This document shows, piece after piece, positions 20,793 to 33,322 of a stretch of 64,000 nt of DNA (within the stretch, counting starts at the first letter, position 1; each line of letters opens with the position of its first letter). The stretch lies in assembly GCA_017654735.1 (NCBI GenBank), contig JADPYG010000088.1:1364001-1428000 (forward strand), in the 5' to 3' direction. This stretch comes from Vishniacozyma victoriae (Eukaryota > Basidiomycota > Tremellomycetes > Tremellales > Bulleribasidiaceae). The position numbers and the translations under genes were made by a program. Under the pieces are notes generated by a model. It searched no databases and had not been told where the DNA came from. It was given only the letters and a program-made list of their open reading frames with translations.

Positions 20793-21280
20793 GGTTGATA
20801 TTGATAGAATATGTTGATTACGAGTTTTGTCAATTGGAGTCAGTGATGGTTGAGAGATGGGATATCCGGACGACATATATGTACTAGTCGCTCATACTCG
20901 GCTTGCTCAGCCACTAGCCGTCCACTGACGCCAGCTTGATCAGCCATGACACCATCGACTGACGCTTGATAAGCAAACGCGCGACTTGACGGTCGAATTA
21001 CCAATTTCAACATCTCCGCCGGAAAAATCCGTCAGAAATGATCCAACGGAAACCTGGTGATCTGGTGAGATATACACCTTAACCTTCAGCGAGCGTAATG
21101 ACGTCGACTGTATGAAGTGCCATGCGCCTTCACCCCCAGGGTACGGCATCGACATGCGCGCAGCAGTTTTATTTATACATGTTGTACTGCTGATGGTGGT
21201 GATGGCGTCTACGTCAAACGGACTTGATGGTATATGATTCCTCTTACTCCTCCTTTCTCCCGGTTCCTGGTCGCCGGAAC
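20793..21280 (-). promoter_or_regulatory. Intergenic region: promoter of the NmrA-like gene and DBP5 3' end
   Basis: 488 bp between tandem minus-strand genes. TATATGT at about 20874-20880. CTTGAT-type words recur (20935, 20967) but no factor can be named. No gene seen. Confidence 0.4.
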
Positions 21281-23815
21281 TTATGGCTCATTAGGCTTGG
21301 CCTTCATGGCAGCCTTGAGAGCCTGCTTGTCAGCTTTGCGCGATAGCACGAGGTATATAGCTTACAATCTCCAATTGCTCCAAATCAGTCTGTCGAGTAG
21401 CATTGATTCTCCTCATGGGTTTCTCGAGGGTATCAGCGATATACTGAACATCCTCCATAGACCTCTGATCATGAGCGAAAATGACTGAACATCCTTTTCG
21501 TCCAAATCGACCAGTTCGACCTAGTCATTAGCTTTTCCTCACGGCTCGAAGGTAAGGGAAGCTGACCAATTCGGTGGATATAAGTCTCGATATCAGGTTT
21601 GTAATCCCCACTGGGTCCGAGGTCGGGTACATCGTAGTTTACGACCATATTGACCTGCTGAATATCGATACCTCGAGCGACGACATTGGTAGTGATGAGG
21701 ACTTTGGTTTTGCCGTCCCTGAAAGCATCGAGAATCCCATCTCGCTCGTTGGTCATCTTGTCTCCGTGGAGTGAGGCTACCGAGTGTCCTTCCTCAGTCA
21801 ATCTCTGGGCGATCCTGTCGGCAGTGTCTTTTCGCTGGTGATCAGCTATCACTCAGACGCGGAAGGATTAGCTGACCTTGCAGAAGACGATACTCTGTCC
21901 GATAGACATGATGTCGTACAATGCAGAAAGAGCGTTGTACTTTTGTTCCTCTCCATCACATTCCAAGTAGAGCTGCTTGATAGCTTCAACGGTGACTTCC
22001 TCTTTCTTGAGGAAAATTTGATTGGCTTCGGGAGCGAAATCATTGGCGAACTCCTTGACGTGATCGGGGAAAGTGGCCGAAAAGAGAACGTTCTGCACTC
22101 CAGGAGGAAGCATTCTACAAATCAGCTGGTCCTGTCCCACCGCAAGAGGCAGCTTACCTCTGGATCCTCTTGGATTGATCACCCAGACCTTGGAGAGCAA
22201 TCATCTCGTCGGCCTCATCAAGGACAAAGACTCGAATATGAGCCGGATCAAAGATCGTTCCTCGCCTCGAGAGCATATCGACAAGGGTACCGGGAGTACC
22301 GATGAGGATGTGCTTGTCAATTTTTTGGTTTCGTGACCATGAACCTGGAACGGCAAGACAACTCTTGATTTGAGTGAATTGACCAATCTTGTCGATGACC
22401 TCTTGGATCTGTCGAGCGAGTTCTCGAGACGGGGCGAGGCAGATAGCCTAGGGGTCAGCTGAAACCCAGAAGTTGTGTGCGAGTCGACCAGCTTACTTGA
22501 GGGGTCATGATACTAGGATCGACTCGAGAGAGCATGTTGAGAGTGAAGGCAGCGGTCTTTCCAGTACCAGACTGACTCTGACCGATGAGATTTCGGGGAC
22601 TGGGTATTAGCATCAATATATGGAAATGATGTTAGGTCTTACGGGTTGTTGAGAAGCATGGGTAGAGCTTTCTCTTGAATCTTGGAAGGTCGCTTGAACT
22701 TGGCGGCGTAAATACCCTTGAGGAGATCGGGATGGCTGATCGATCAGTTGATGTGTCTCGCGGGGGAATGTCAACTCACATGGGCAGCTTATCAAAGTCC
22801 TTGATCGAGTACAAGGGCGAGTTGGGATCGGCCTGCTGATCGGCGAGTTTAACCTATCTGTCAGCATCAAGGATCACGATCTATCGACATTATGGGCTTA
22901 CCTCAACTTGGAACTCATTGGAAATCAAACCAGTACCCTCAGACATCCTCTCGTCGAGCATACCCTTTCCTTGAGGGGCATCACCCATGTTGTTCCCATC
23001 GGTCTGTTGTTCGCCACCACTGTTGCCCCACTCATCAGTTCCACCATTGTTCTTGATCGGAGCATCATTGGTCTGAGTTGAATTTCCCCATCCTGTCAAA
23101 GTCAGCTTGTCTCTGGCGTGGGATTGGCAGCTCACCATCATCATTATCCATCAAATTAGGGTTCGTCATTTCTTCTTTCTTTTCTTCTTTCGTTTCCGTC
23201 TTTATAGGCGTAGAGGTGGCTGTCGCTTGTGTTGATGTGCTTGTACTAGTACTAGCAGCAGGTCTATCCGATTTAGCACCTGCTAAAGCTCTTCCGAAAA
23301 GGTTGTTTCCTCCAGCGTTGAACTTCGGTCGTGTCTCACTACCTTTAACTTCTGGGGCGGGGAGCTGAGGAGTATCTGATGATGAAGAGGGTTCGGTGGA
23401 TGATGAAGTTGTTAAGCCAGATATCCGGGAGGCGAGGGATGCTACGGGTTCTGTATCACTCTGAGTATTTGAAGTGGGATGGGGAACTGGAATGTAAGTG
23501 TTGATAAGAAGAAGTGAAGAGAGAGAAGAGAGAGTAAACAAGAGAGAAGGGAATTTGAAATATGGGAAAATTGGGGCGTGGTAAGAGGACCGTGCGTAAA
23601 AGTATATAATTGATGGTAAGGGAAAGAAGCAAGGCATAACATCAACACATACCTTTGGCTTCTTCTGTACTCGTGCTTGCACTTGTACTTTTACTCTCAT
23701 CCTTGGGATCTAATGCAGCAAAGTCTTTAGATATATCTCCGTCATCTCCATCATCGTCGTCGGCCCAGGATTTGGATGGTTGAAAAGGTCGGGCGGTGGG
23801 TTTGAGGCCGGACAT
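21281..23815 (-). CDS. DBP5: DEAD-box RNA helicase Dbp5/DDX19
   Basis: Helicase that remodels mRNPs at the cytoplasmic face of the nuclear pore, with Gle1-IP6. Eleven exons from 23815 to 21281 (first 23815-23653, last 21322-21281) give about 655 residues; the core starts near residue 265. Motifs in order: Q motif region [14 protein letters not shown], motif I SQSGTGKT, Ia [10 protein letters not shown], Ib [42 protein letters not shown] and [34 protein letters not shown] between V and VI is specific to Dbp5/DDX19. The N-terminal 260 residues are Ser/Thr/Gly/Asn-rich and longer than in budding yeast. Intron 1 is 166 nt and pyrimidine-rich. Confidence 0.95.
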
Positions 23816-24180
23816 GTTTACAGACTACCTCCGGAGGGTGCGGGTGTGTGTTTCGTTGACAATGGGTTGTTACTTATAGCAAGCGATCGACAAGATAAAC
23901 AAGGCGAGTAGGTATGGACTACGATATGAGAGTGAACAGTAGGGACAAAGTGAATAATGTAGAGTGGGGTGGATTGAAAGCTTGTGGTAGATGGATCAAC
24001 AATTCTCCTGACGTAGATCACTGAACGTGGCATTTTCTGCATTCTGTAGCATTCTTAGCATCTAAAGCCAACTGATATCCAGTGTTTCAAGATGCAAAAC
24101 TAGCTAGGCGAGTCTATAGTATTCTTATCTGCTTATTCAAACGTATCCCACTTCCGTATTACCAGTTGACTTTTGGCAGA
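23816..24180 (-). promoter_or_regulatory. Intergenic region: DBP5 promoter and tubulin 3' end
   Basis: 365 bp between tandem minus-strand genes. No further gene or RNA seen. Confidence 0.4.
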
Positions 24181-26237
24181 TTACTCCTCAGTGTACTCCT
24201 CCGCATACTCTTCTCCACCGCCCTCTTCCTGGACTTCATAGACCTCATCGTCAAGCTCGGCATTGGCGTACTGGTGGTACTCGTCCACCAAATCTAAATA
24301 TGAGCATGTGTATCTGAATTGAGGAATGGGACTTACCGGCCAAATTGGATTCTGCCTCTGTGAATTCCATTTCGTCCCTATTTGATCAGCTTCTCGGCCG
24401 GCTTGGTAAGTACGCTAGCTTACATTCCCTCTCCAGTGTACCAATGGATGAATGCCTTTCTTCGGAATAGTTTCTGGAACTGTTCGTGCGATCGTAGGAA
24501 GACCTCTGCACTAGTCAGCGGATGATCATCACACAGAAGAAGAGACGTACCGCTGATCGCGGTGGTGTTGGCAACGAGGGTAGCGGAAGTACCACCACCA
24601 AGAGGTGGGACAGTACATAGTGTCGTGAGAGACGAGTTGGGGATCTAGATGTCAGCCCTGAAACCCTTGAGTCCTGACAGCTGACTTACCCAAGGAACAA
24701 AGTGAGCAGAGTTCTTGTTTTGGAAGTCGTAGACTGCATTCTCGATATCACGCATACTCATTGATTTTCCACGGTATGCGACAGACACCGTTAAGTATTT
24801 CCCAAGAGCGGGGTCGATAGCGGCTAGAAGTGATTTTCGCTGGAAGAGAGCGGCTGTCAATGCTGGAACGCCTCCTGACTAGACACATTAGATTCTCTCA
24901 ATCGGCAAAATCAGGGGGACGTACACTGAAGTTCTTGGAGTCGGCATGGATCAAGGGAGCGTAACCGGCAGTGAAGAAATGGAGCCGGGGGAAGGGTACT
25001 GATAATCAGCTTGATATAAGAGGAATGGGGAAATCCTAGCTGACCCATGTTGACAGCAAGCTTCCTCAAGTCGGAGTTGAGAACACCGGGGCTGTTTGTT
25101 AGTTGCGCCCTCTCACAGTGGATCCAGCTAGTACATACAATCGTAGAGTAGCTAAATCGTCAGCTCTGCCAACTCATCACAAGCTCAAGACTTACTTGTG
25201 AATCCAGACATCACCTTTGCGATCAATGCGTTCAAGTCCTTGTGCGAAGGAGACTTGTTCTTCAACTGTGTCGTACAGATGTCATATAACGCTTCGTTCT
25301 TATATATCAGCTCAATGTCCACTACCGGCAAGAAAGAGCTCACATCGATACAGCAGGTGATATCACTGTTCTCCACCAAGTTGTTGGTCGACAAGACGGC
25401 GTTGTATGGTTCAATAACTGTTTCGGATACTTTGGGCGAGGGGAATACGGAGAATGTAGCGAGCATTCGATCTGGATATTCCTCCCTAATCTTTGCTAGA
25501 AGTAGGGATCCAAGACCAGATCCAGTTCCTCCTCCAATAGCTACTCGTCAGCAGAACTCGACTCTTATCACCCGTGACATACAATGTAGCAACTGGAAAC
25601 CCTGGAGGGAATCAGTGTTCTCTGCCTGAGCCCGGATAACATCCATCACGCTCTCTACCAATTCCGCTCCTTCAGTGTAATATCCTTTAGCCCATATATT
25701 TCCAGCTCCACTCTCTCCGTGAACGAATGTATCCGGTCGGTAGAGGTTGGCGAGGGGTCCGGACCTAATCAAGTCGACTACTCCGGGTTCCAAATCGACC
25801 TGAACGGATCGAGGGACGTATTTGTTATTGGATGCTTCAGAGAAGTAGACGTCGACTAACAGTCAGTTCATTCTAGCAAGACATTAGGAAAGGATGTACC
25901 CTTGTCGATCTGTTGCTGATCATTTCCGACATATTTTCCACTCCCTGTTGATCAGCAAGATAAGCCGTACGAATCGTCTTGACTGACTGTCTAAACCATG
26001 TTCCTATCCTGTCAGCTTGCATCCAAATGACGGAGAGAGTCAGCTTACAAGTAAGATGTTCTCCCAGAAAGCAGTACCAATTTGATTACCAGCTAAAGAA
26101 TAGTCAACAACCGTGCAGAAAGAACGACCTTGATATTTCGGAAAACATACCCTGTCCGGCTAGATTGTATCAGCATTTGTCACATTATACTACAGCATCC
26201 AGAACGTACCCGATACTGAGATGATCTCTCTACCCAT
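24181..26237 (-). CDS. TUB2: Divergent beta-tubulin (second beta-tubulin type)
   Basis: Microtubule subunit. Starts [21 protein letters not shown] across three exons and carries the GTP signature [57 protein letters not shown] and an acidic Glu/Gly/Tyr-rich tail. It is beta, not alpha or gamma, by [28 protein letters not shown] core and the FTEAESN end. Departures from ordinary beta-tubulin: MGREI instead of MREI, GQAGNQ instead of GQCGNQ, and NSDITCC instead of HSDETFC, which replaces the Glu198 and Phe200 equivalents. The first exons are 28, 9, 44 and 16 nt, with many more introns after. Cryptococcus is known to have a typical and a divergent beta-tubulin; this matches the divergent one. 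Confidence 0.9.
26151..26159 (-). other. 9-nt micro-exon of the beta-tubulin gene
   Basis: CCGGACAGG flanked by an upstream acceptor (ATCTAG) and downstream donor (GTATGT). It encodes the middle of the SAGQAG motif and keeps phase 1 on both sides. Confidence 0.75.
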
Positions 26238-27034
26238 TATAAGTTGTGATGGGATGGTGGAGTAGGATATACAGAGTGTTAACAGAAGGACCTTTATTGT
26301 TGCAGGCTGTCCTGTTACTACTTTGAGCGTTCTTACCGCGACGCGACTAAGTGGAGAACATATAAGAGTTATATTGGGGGAGCAAAGCGCCGTTCAAGCA
26401 TTCAGGCTTATTCCTTCTGAGTATTGCTTTGAAGACGGATCAATCTTGCAAAGGCGATGCATGTGTTATGGAGCGCAATGGAATCGATCATAACTGGCAG
26501 TACGAAGGCACCTCAACCAGGACTTTTCTGACGCGTCTTGCTCATGTTGGGCACGTTTCTTTGACATACTTTGTGTCAATCCAAGGCTCATGGATACATT
26601 GTCGTCCGCATGCCTCCTTACTTGCATCAAGGTGCCATAGACTTCAAGTCAATGGCGAAACCAATCCTTTGGTAGAATACGTAAGAGATCGTAGAACATG
26701 AGATCCCATGATCATACGCGCCAAGAAACACGCAAGCAATCGACTTTGTTGAAATCTCTTGGTGTTTCTTTCTCATCTCATCGCATTCGCCCCTTTCTTC
26801 CACTCGTCTCTGACTGTAGACTGTAGCATATTCAGCGCACTACATTCCTTTGTTTACTCCTGTCTACCTCCGACGTCAAAGCCATACACATCCTTTGTAG
26901 CCCCTACCCCTGGCTTGTATACCTCGAAACCTCTTGGCAAAAAAAGGACACGGACCTCGACCTTGAAACACGAAGGAGCCCTTGTCTCGTTTCCATCCTA
27001 TCTATTACGACCTTGTCTCTTACTATATTTTGCG
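26238..27034. promoter_or_regulatory. Divergent promoter region between tubulin and glycosidase genes
   Basis: 797 bp. TATAAGAG at about 26360 lies some 125 bp upstream of the tubulin start on the opposite strand sense, so its role is uncertain. CT-rich tracts at 26760-27030 fit the glycosidase leader. Open frames here have no family features. Confidence 0.4.
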
Positions 27035-28513
27035 ATGCTTCTCGCTACTGTCTTGACGCTTTGCGCTGCCCTTGTGAGTGCACGTGAATTATCGCCAGAG
27101 GAACTTCAAACTGTCTACGACCTTGCTATCGCTGATAGCTCTTTGTCGTAAGTCGCGTCGATCGCGGTTCGAGCAAGGACTGATGTTGTAGATGGGAGAA
27201 CGGAACTCTTGCGCAATGTATCATCGAACGAGAATACCCATCCCTCTCGGTGTTCTCATCTGTCAATCCATTCCCACTGCCCGATCCTCTAGCATCAGAC
27301 TCGATACCCCGTATCATATCCCTCGCACAGGCCACCCTCGAAAACAGACCGACTGCGAATGGGACTTCTGTGACTGCTGCTGGGTCTCTGTTGGAAGACG
27401 GATCCGCTGCCGATCCTTGCAGTTTACTGCCGGCTGTCATGTTGGCGGATAGGAGTGTTGGGAACGATCAGAAGATTCGAGGAGTTGGATACGCCGATGC
27501 TGCAGTTGCTCAGATCAGGTACACGCTGGAAGATGTCCCAAGAGTAAGTCTCTAGCAATTCATTACATCGATCCAACTAATGAGCAGACACCTGAAGGTG
27601 CCATATCTCATCGAGCAGAGCAAGCACAACTCTGGTCAGACAGGTACGTACTCCCTGCCCCGTCAACACACACTGACGAATAGCGTATTCATGGTCCCCC
27701 CATCGCTCGCCTTCGCAGGTGTCCTCCTCAACAATCAAACCCTAGTGACCATCGCTCACGAGCAATGTCAACTCTACCGACAAGCTATGCGAAACGAATC
27801 AGCAGGTCTATGGGCACATATCCTCTTGGGCACGGGTATCGAGGATAGGAATAGGTGGTTGACTGGAAATGCATGGGCTGCTTATGGAATGATGAGGGTT
27901 CTTGCTACTATCCAGAGAAGTCCTTGGGCTGGAGAGATGGGGGGTGAGATCTCGGATCTGCAGAATTGGGTCACGGAAATCTTGTCGACCAGTCAAAATT
28001 ACCTTGTGAGTTGATCTCCTCTATTTAGAGGGTATAAGCTGATAACAGACCGGTAAAAACTTACTGAGGAACTATGTCGACGACGAATCTTCCTTCGAGG
28101 ATGCAGCTGGAACCGCCTTGTTGGCAGCAGCAGCCTTGTAAGTTCAACCTCTCTTCCCAAATGAGCAAAACTGACATCCCAGCCGAATGTCAAACCAAAA
28201 CCTTACAAACGACTACGTTCCAATGGGACTCAAAATGCTCGCTGCCGTATCACGTTCAGTCAATTCCACAGGCCACCTCACCCAAGTCACCGACCCATAC
28301 TCGTTCTCCGTCCAAGGCGATTACTCGCCAGAAGGTCAATCATTTGTCGCAATGGCTTATGCGGCTTATCAAGACTGGGAAGCTCAAGGTAGCGAGGGAG
28401 CTAATGGCGAGACCTTGGAGGCTGGGGATAAGGAGAATGGGGCAGGCAGGTTGGCGCTTGGTGGATTGGGTGTTGTTGTGATTGCGGTAGTGGGTGGATT
28501 GGTGGCTTTATAA
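27035..28513 (+). CDS. Secreted six-hairpin glycosidase-like protein (GH88/GH105 type), GPI-anchored
   Basis: Six exons (27035-27147, 27192-27543, 27588-27643, 27684-28005, 28049-28137, 28183-28513) give about 420 residues. MLLATVLTLCAALVSA is a signal peptide. The body has the alternating helical pattern of an (alpha/alpha)6 barrel, with FMVPPSLAFAGVLLNN, AHILLGTGIEDRNRWLTGNA and WAAYGMMRVLATI, which recall unsaturated glucuronyl or rhamnogalacturonyl hydrolases. The C-terminus ends in a hydrophobic run (LALGGLGVVVIAVVGGLVAL), a GPI signal, so it probably stays on the wall or membrane. The Met at 27035 is chosen because it opens the signal peptide; longer upstream readings do not. The catalytic Asp residues could not be assigned by eye, so activity is unproven. 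Confidence 0.78.
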
Positions 28514-28782
28514 ATTATAGATTTCTAGAATGTCTAGATACTGTTTCGAGATTGTTTTTCACTGTATATATCTGTGTCGCTCATGAATGTCACGACTTGA
28601 TTGCTTCAGAGCTGTATTGGAGAGGTCGAGATCTTTTCTCCATTCACCCAATCCAAGTCCCCCGGTCAAGTCCGGATCGTGGATCGGATTATCTGCCTCC
28701 ACTTTGTGAATCAACTGCCGCCCTATCTCTGGTCATCATACTCAGCTACTACAATCTGACCTCAAGCAAAGCAAATACAAGC

Positions 28783-30373
28783 ATGTCATCTCTAGATCAA
28801 CCAGCCCCGTAAACTACCAGCTCCTCATCATCTGAATGGCATTCAGCTGACCACTAGACTTCGGATACCCGCTATCCTCCAGAACCCAGTGAACAAGACT
28901 CAGAAACAAGTTGAAGCTCACAATGCCCAACAACGAGAGAAGGTAGAAGCTAAGCGGGAACGCGAAAGGGTCTCAAAAGTGGATGTACATGGGAAAGGAG
29001 ATCGAAGAGGGAAGAGAGTTATTCGACGTGTGGATAATGGTACGTTGCACATGCGTTATTGAGCTGATGGATAGCGGCATTCAGCTCGAATCCACATATC
29101 GTCCGACCTTCCAAATCCGACTGGTACCCTTCCTACCCACTAAATCCTCGGCCTTCATTACCGATGAAAACTCTACCTCGCTCAAGTACTATTCCAGGAG
29201 TGGAATTACCAGCAAAAGACCCATTTTCGAACGATTCTGTCAATGGCACGTTTTCAACTTCGCTCAAGGGAATCAGGCAGGCATTGAGGAAAAAGGGAAG
29301 GAGGACCGAAGTGGTGGTTCAGAGGGTTGAAGATGAGATCAGGGGTTGGCTAGGGGGTAAAGGTGTTTTGGAAGCAGAGGCAGCAGCTGCCGACTCGGAT
29401 AATGAGGAGGGATCTTGTGGACGGTGGAGAATCGTCGACGAGACTCTGATCGAGTGCTCTTTCAAGACCAAGGATCAAGTGGAAGATGATGCAGATAGTG
29501 GGCTTGTGGGTGGAAGTAGGAGGATGCCTGCTCGACATCGGCTACGTGGGGATTTACCGCCTTTACCGATCACCGACGGAACACTACCTGCCATCTTGGA
29601 ACTGTCGAGATCGGTGGGACATCTTACTTGGCTCGCGGTAGAAGGTTTCGAGCGATTGGTAATACACCTAGTCTGTCGTTACTACGAGCTTGTATCATGG
29701 AGTAAGTTGATCTTGCTTTGCCCTACAATTTGGCTGACCAACAGGCGAGGACCACACGACGAGTACAGGCGAGCAAATCCGCCTGACCCACATCATACGA
29801 CCTGCAATCGCCAAGCCACGGCCTACTCCCACTGGTATCATGTTCACTCCAGAGAATAGTGATCTCTCCGCCCCTTCCTCTTCAGATCTCTCATCAGCAA
29901 ACAACACCGATAACGAAACCTCCACTCCCGCCCACTCCGATACAGAAGGTGATAGTGATGGTACCGAAATGGGCGAATCGATAGATGATGAGCCTGTTGG
30001 GTACTCGCTTGATGCTGGTCCCGACGGATTTGAAGATCTGAATATACGTTCACCTACCCTCGAATCTGCAATGGGCGAATTACAGGTTACATCATTATCC
30101 CTAGGTCTGGGACGAACGTATTCGAATTCATCATCACAATATGCCGAGTCTGAGGGAACAGCAGGATCAGAATATGGGATGGCAGATAGTCTGGGATCAT
30201 TACCGCCTCCTCCGCCTGGTGGATGGGCGGGACTGGGCACGTTTGAGGAAAAGCCTTTGAATGTGGGGACTGGTGGACCGGGTTTGACTCCGCGTAGAGC
30301 AGGACTGGCCACGGGTCAAAGGGCTACGTGGGAGGATAAGCCCTCTTTCTTCGAGTACTTGTATGGTGCATGA
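28783..30373 (+). CDS. R3H-domain-like protein with R3H-associated N-terminus
   Basis: Four exons (28783-28808, 28858-29039, 29075-29701, 29745-30373) encode about 487 residues. The N-terminal third has a highly charged helix (QREKVEAKRERERVSK) and then NPHIVRPSKSDWYPSYPLNP, resembling the R3H-associated N-terminal family. At about 250-300, LSRSVGHLTWLAVEGFERLV and CRYYELVSW fit a single-strand nucleic acid-binding R3H fold, though the invariant Arg-x3-His spacing is not clear. The C-terminal half is Ser/Asp/Glu-rich and disordered, ending PSFFEYLYGA. Probably RNA- or ssDNA-binding; function unknown. Confidence 0.72.
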
Positions 30374-30510
30374 GCAAGGGGGAAATTGTATCAAGCATAT
30401 ATCAATACACTACATCATTATGCATCAACAACAAGGTCTAGAGATAATTCGCGGAAGGGTAGCTGAGTCCTGAGATGACCGTATGGGCGGCTGTTGCAAG
30501 CTGTCGATGA

Positions 30511-31047
30511 CTACAGTCGGGTGATGGCCTTGCTATCGAGTGGTGTACCTAATTATCAGCTGATAGTCCCCCATGTGACAAGGGTAGCTTACCATCGGGG
30601 GCAATGCCGTTTTTGGCCAATATCCTATTATGTCGAATCAACCTAGCCCGATCGAAATTACATCTTTCAATCGCCCTATTTTTGTCAATCCTATCACACA
30701 GAGACAGAGTGTAAACTTACATGATCCTCCTAACCTCCTCAACTCCAGCCTCATCCAATCCCATCCTCGAGTCCGAGCTCCCACTCGCTAAATTATCCCT
30801 CTCCACATCGAAATTCCCACTACTCAACCCAGCAGCTACTTGATCACTAAATGAGAAAGTCGATAATGGGGTATAATGTGCCAAGCGAGAGGTGAGGGAT
30901 GAAGGTAAGATAGGGGCTAGGAGAGGTAAGAGCCGATGTCGGTTGTATGCCAGCACTGGGTTCGTTAGCATGGTTTCGTTGTGATGTATGGGACGTACGA
31001 AAGAGGATGACTAGGAATATGGATGCTGCTGAGAGGTGGAATAGCAT
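30511..31047 (-). CDS. DUF2015-family small membrane protein
   Basis: Exons 31047-30999, 30955-30721, 30675-30593 and 30548-30511 give about 134 residues. The first 20 residues (MLFHLSAASIFLVILFLLAY) form a signal anchor. The C-terminus SRMGLDEAGVEEVRRIM...CNFDRARL, then AKNGIAPDGTPLDSKA, matches the fungal DUF2015 pattern (F-D-x-A-R ... FAKN-x-I-x-PDG-x-P-x-D). Biological role is not known. Confidence 0.8.
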
Positions 31048-31450
31048 GCTGTCTGATGGTTGGATTGAAAGGGGTTGATGATTAATGGATATTGGCTTGG
31101 CTTGGCCTTTGTTCCGGCTGGGACTAAGGTTCAAAGGAAGGGGAAACTCGGGTATTGCTGTGCGATTGGTTCCCAAGTCGATGAACGTCTGTCTTCCAGT
31201 CTTTGCTACCGATTCCTGATTTCCCTGGCGGAGTTGTTGTCTGTGATGACAATTATAAAAGTTGTAGAGGACACGTTGATGATATGCTGCCATGAATTGC
31301 CTGTTGCAGACGCGTAAGGTTAGAGTAAGTTATCTGCGGCGTGCTCCTGTGCCTGAGAACAAAAGAAGGCTGAATGAGCGCAGTTAGCTGTGTCAATTTA
31401 CTCACTCTTTTATCTACACAGATCATCAGAAGCAATTTAGAGATACAAAG
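31048..31450. promoter_or_regulatory. Divergent promoter region between DUF2015 and PRA1 genes
   Basis: 403 bp. Contains TATAAAAG at about 31254. No gene seen. Confidence 0.4.
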
Positions 31451-32171
31451 ATGGATCAATTACAGAGAGTACAGGATGCGTTTAGAAATCTGAGGGTCAG
31501 CTCTCTCCTGCTATTCTCGTCGGGGTAAGCTGATGGATGTAGGAGAACAGGATATCTTCCAATCTGAAATCTCCTCAGGAATTCGTATGTCGCCACGCTG
31601 CCTTGCGACTTGCTAACAAACCAGTTTGACCACCGACAACTATCTCGGCCGGCTAACTTGAATGAAGCTACTTCCGTACGTTCACCCTTGCGCACCTCTG
31701 ATCCGGATGCTGACCGGAGCAGAGAATCACCCACAATACCCGAACTTTCTCAGGAAATTACCTACTTGTCATTGCCCTCCTAGCCGTCTATGCTCTGTAG
31801 GCTGCATTGCATCACGGGCAAGATGGAAGCTAATCAGATAGAATCACCAACCCTACACTACTCATTGCTATTGCATTCCTAGCGGGTGGATTTGCCGCTA
31901 TCAACAAGTTCGCTCCTGAACCCGTTCAATTCGGTGATCGGACAATCACCCAGAAGCACCTCTACATCGGTCTATTTGTTATCGGTAAGTGGTCATAGAC
32001 AGGAGTTATTGTGCCCAGGGCTGACTAACAGGTCTACCGTTGCTATGGCTCGCATCGCCTGTGTCGACCTTCTTCTGGCTGGTCGGATCTTCTGCTATTC
32101 TCATCCTCGGTCATGCTTGTCTCATGGAACCAGGAGTCGAGTCAGAGTACACTGGAGTCGAGGGTGTTTAG
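31451..32171 (+). CDS. YIP3: PRA1-family protein (prenylated Rab acceptor, Yip3-like)
   Basis: Small ER/Golgi membrane protein that binds prenylated Rab GTPases. Six exons give about 165 residues. The signature FDHRQLSRPANLNEATSRI is assembled across introns 2 and 3, followed by paired hydrophobic segments, YLLVIALLAVYALITNPTLL and then LYIGLFVIGLPLLWLASP, that form the two hairpin membrane regions of the family. The length is normal. Convergent with the DUF4112 gene, only 73 bp apart. Confidence 0.92.
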
Positions 32172-32244
32172 TCATCGCCAAAAGAGAACATGCAATAATA
32201 CATCGTGTCTATATTCGTGTATAACGTCTACAATCGTACATGCC

Positions 32245-33322
32245 CTAGTCCATGGGCTCCATGACAGGATCCTCTCGTACAGGTATTTCACCCCCAGCAC
32301 CGACTGGGATACATTCCTCCCTACCCATCCTTCTCGTCTTTCTGACTTTCCCAGTCTTCACCTCAGTAGTGCGAGCAGAGATCTCCTCCTCACTGACGCC
32401 CTTTCCAAACCACCTCTTTCGGTCCGACTTGACTTTATTCAGTGGGGGAATGAACTCTGGGATATCGGGCATTAACAAGATATGATATCGTGATCCTCGC
32501 GATTGTTCGTCCAGGAGCCATTTCTCAAGGATATCGAGGTTTTTCAAATTCGACTTGAACCAGACATCCAAGGCATCTCCTATTATGGGTACTATGCCGA
32601 CGAGAACGTCGATGATTACGTTCAAGAACTGAGTATGAGCTTGTTTCCAGGAATCACAGATGAATTAGCTCACCATGTACGCAAGGATGTCGAGGGGTAC
32701 ACCAAAGACAAAAGACAACCAAACTTGGTACAGTTGCAGTATACCTGATAGGATGTCACCATAGATAGGCACCAGACCAATGATATCGTCCAATCCGACC
32801 TAATTAATCAGCCAAGCACAGGCTGTTATTAAGAGATACCTACTCGGAAAGGAAGCCCCAAGTCGGCAAGCAGAGGCGCAGCATCAAGCCAGAATGCCAC
32901 TGTCCTGATGTGGTTATACAGTCTCGACCATTAGCTCATCTTCTTTGGCAGATATAGTATGAGAGGGAAGGTATTTTTATCAGTCTCGTTTGAGTGTACG
33001 ATTGTCCGCATAGCCTTTTGGCTGCAGAGCGATTCTGAAGCATCCTGTCGGAGTGGGGTTGTTGGGTATGAAGAGAACGGAGGGAGCAGACTGTGACTTA
33101 CTGTTGAGCCTGTTGATCGTTTCTCGGTCTTTTCACGCCCCATCCACCTCCCTTTGGCAGGTAGACAGCTTGGAAACGCCCATACTGGAATGATTGGGGT
33201 TGACGGCCCCTGTTCGTCAGCTTTGATCTGACAGACTCAGGGAGAACGGCTGACTTTCTATCCTTTGTCGAGCTAGGATCGTATGCTCTCCATATCTTCC
33301 ATATTGGTGCTATGTACGACAT
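32245..33322 (-). CDS. DUF4112-family membrane protein
   Basis: Starts MSYIAPIWKIWRAYDP; an in-frame Met at 33484 is ignored because its extension is not protein-like. After a basic linker, the DUF4112 core reads FWLDAAPLLADLGLPFRVGL, DDIIGLVPIYGDILSGIL, VWLSFVFGVPLDILAYMVLN and VGIVPIIGDALDVWFKSNLK, with the repeated hydrophobic GLVPxxGD motif. The C-terminal 60 residues are charged and basic. One intron (about 32931-33097) is long, near 170 nt. Function of the family is unknown. Confidence 0.85.

Noticed and set aside
27170..27190. GGTTCGAG resembling a tRNA T-loop
   Set aside because: It is inside a glycosidase-gene intron with no matching acceptor or anticodon arms.
29695..30312. 205-codon minus-strand ORF opposite the R3H-like gene
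   Set aside because: It is the complement of the Ser/Pro-rich coding tail; no splice or domain support.
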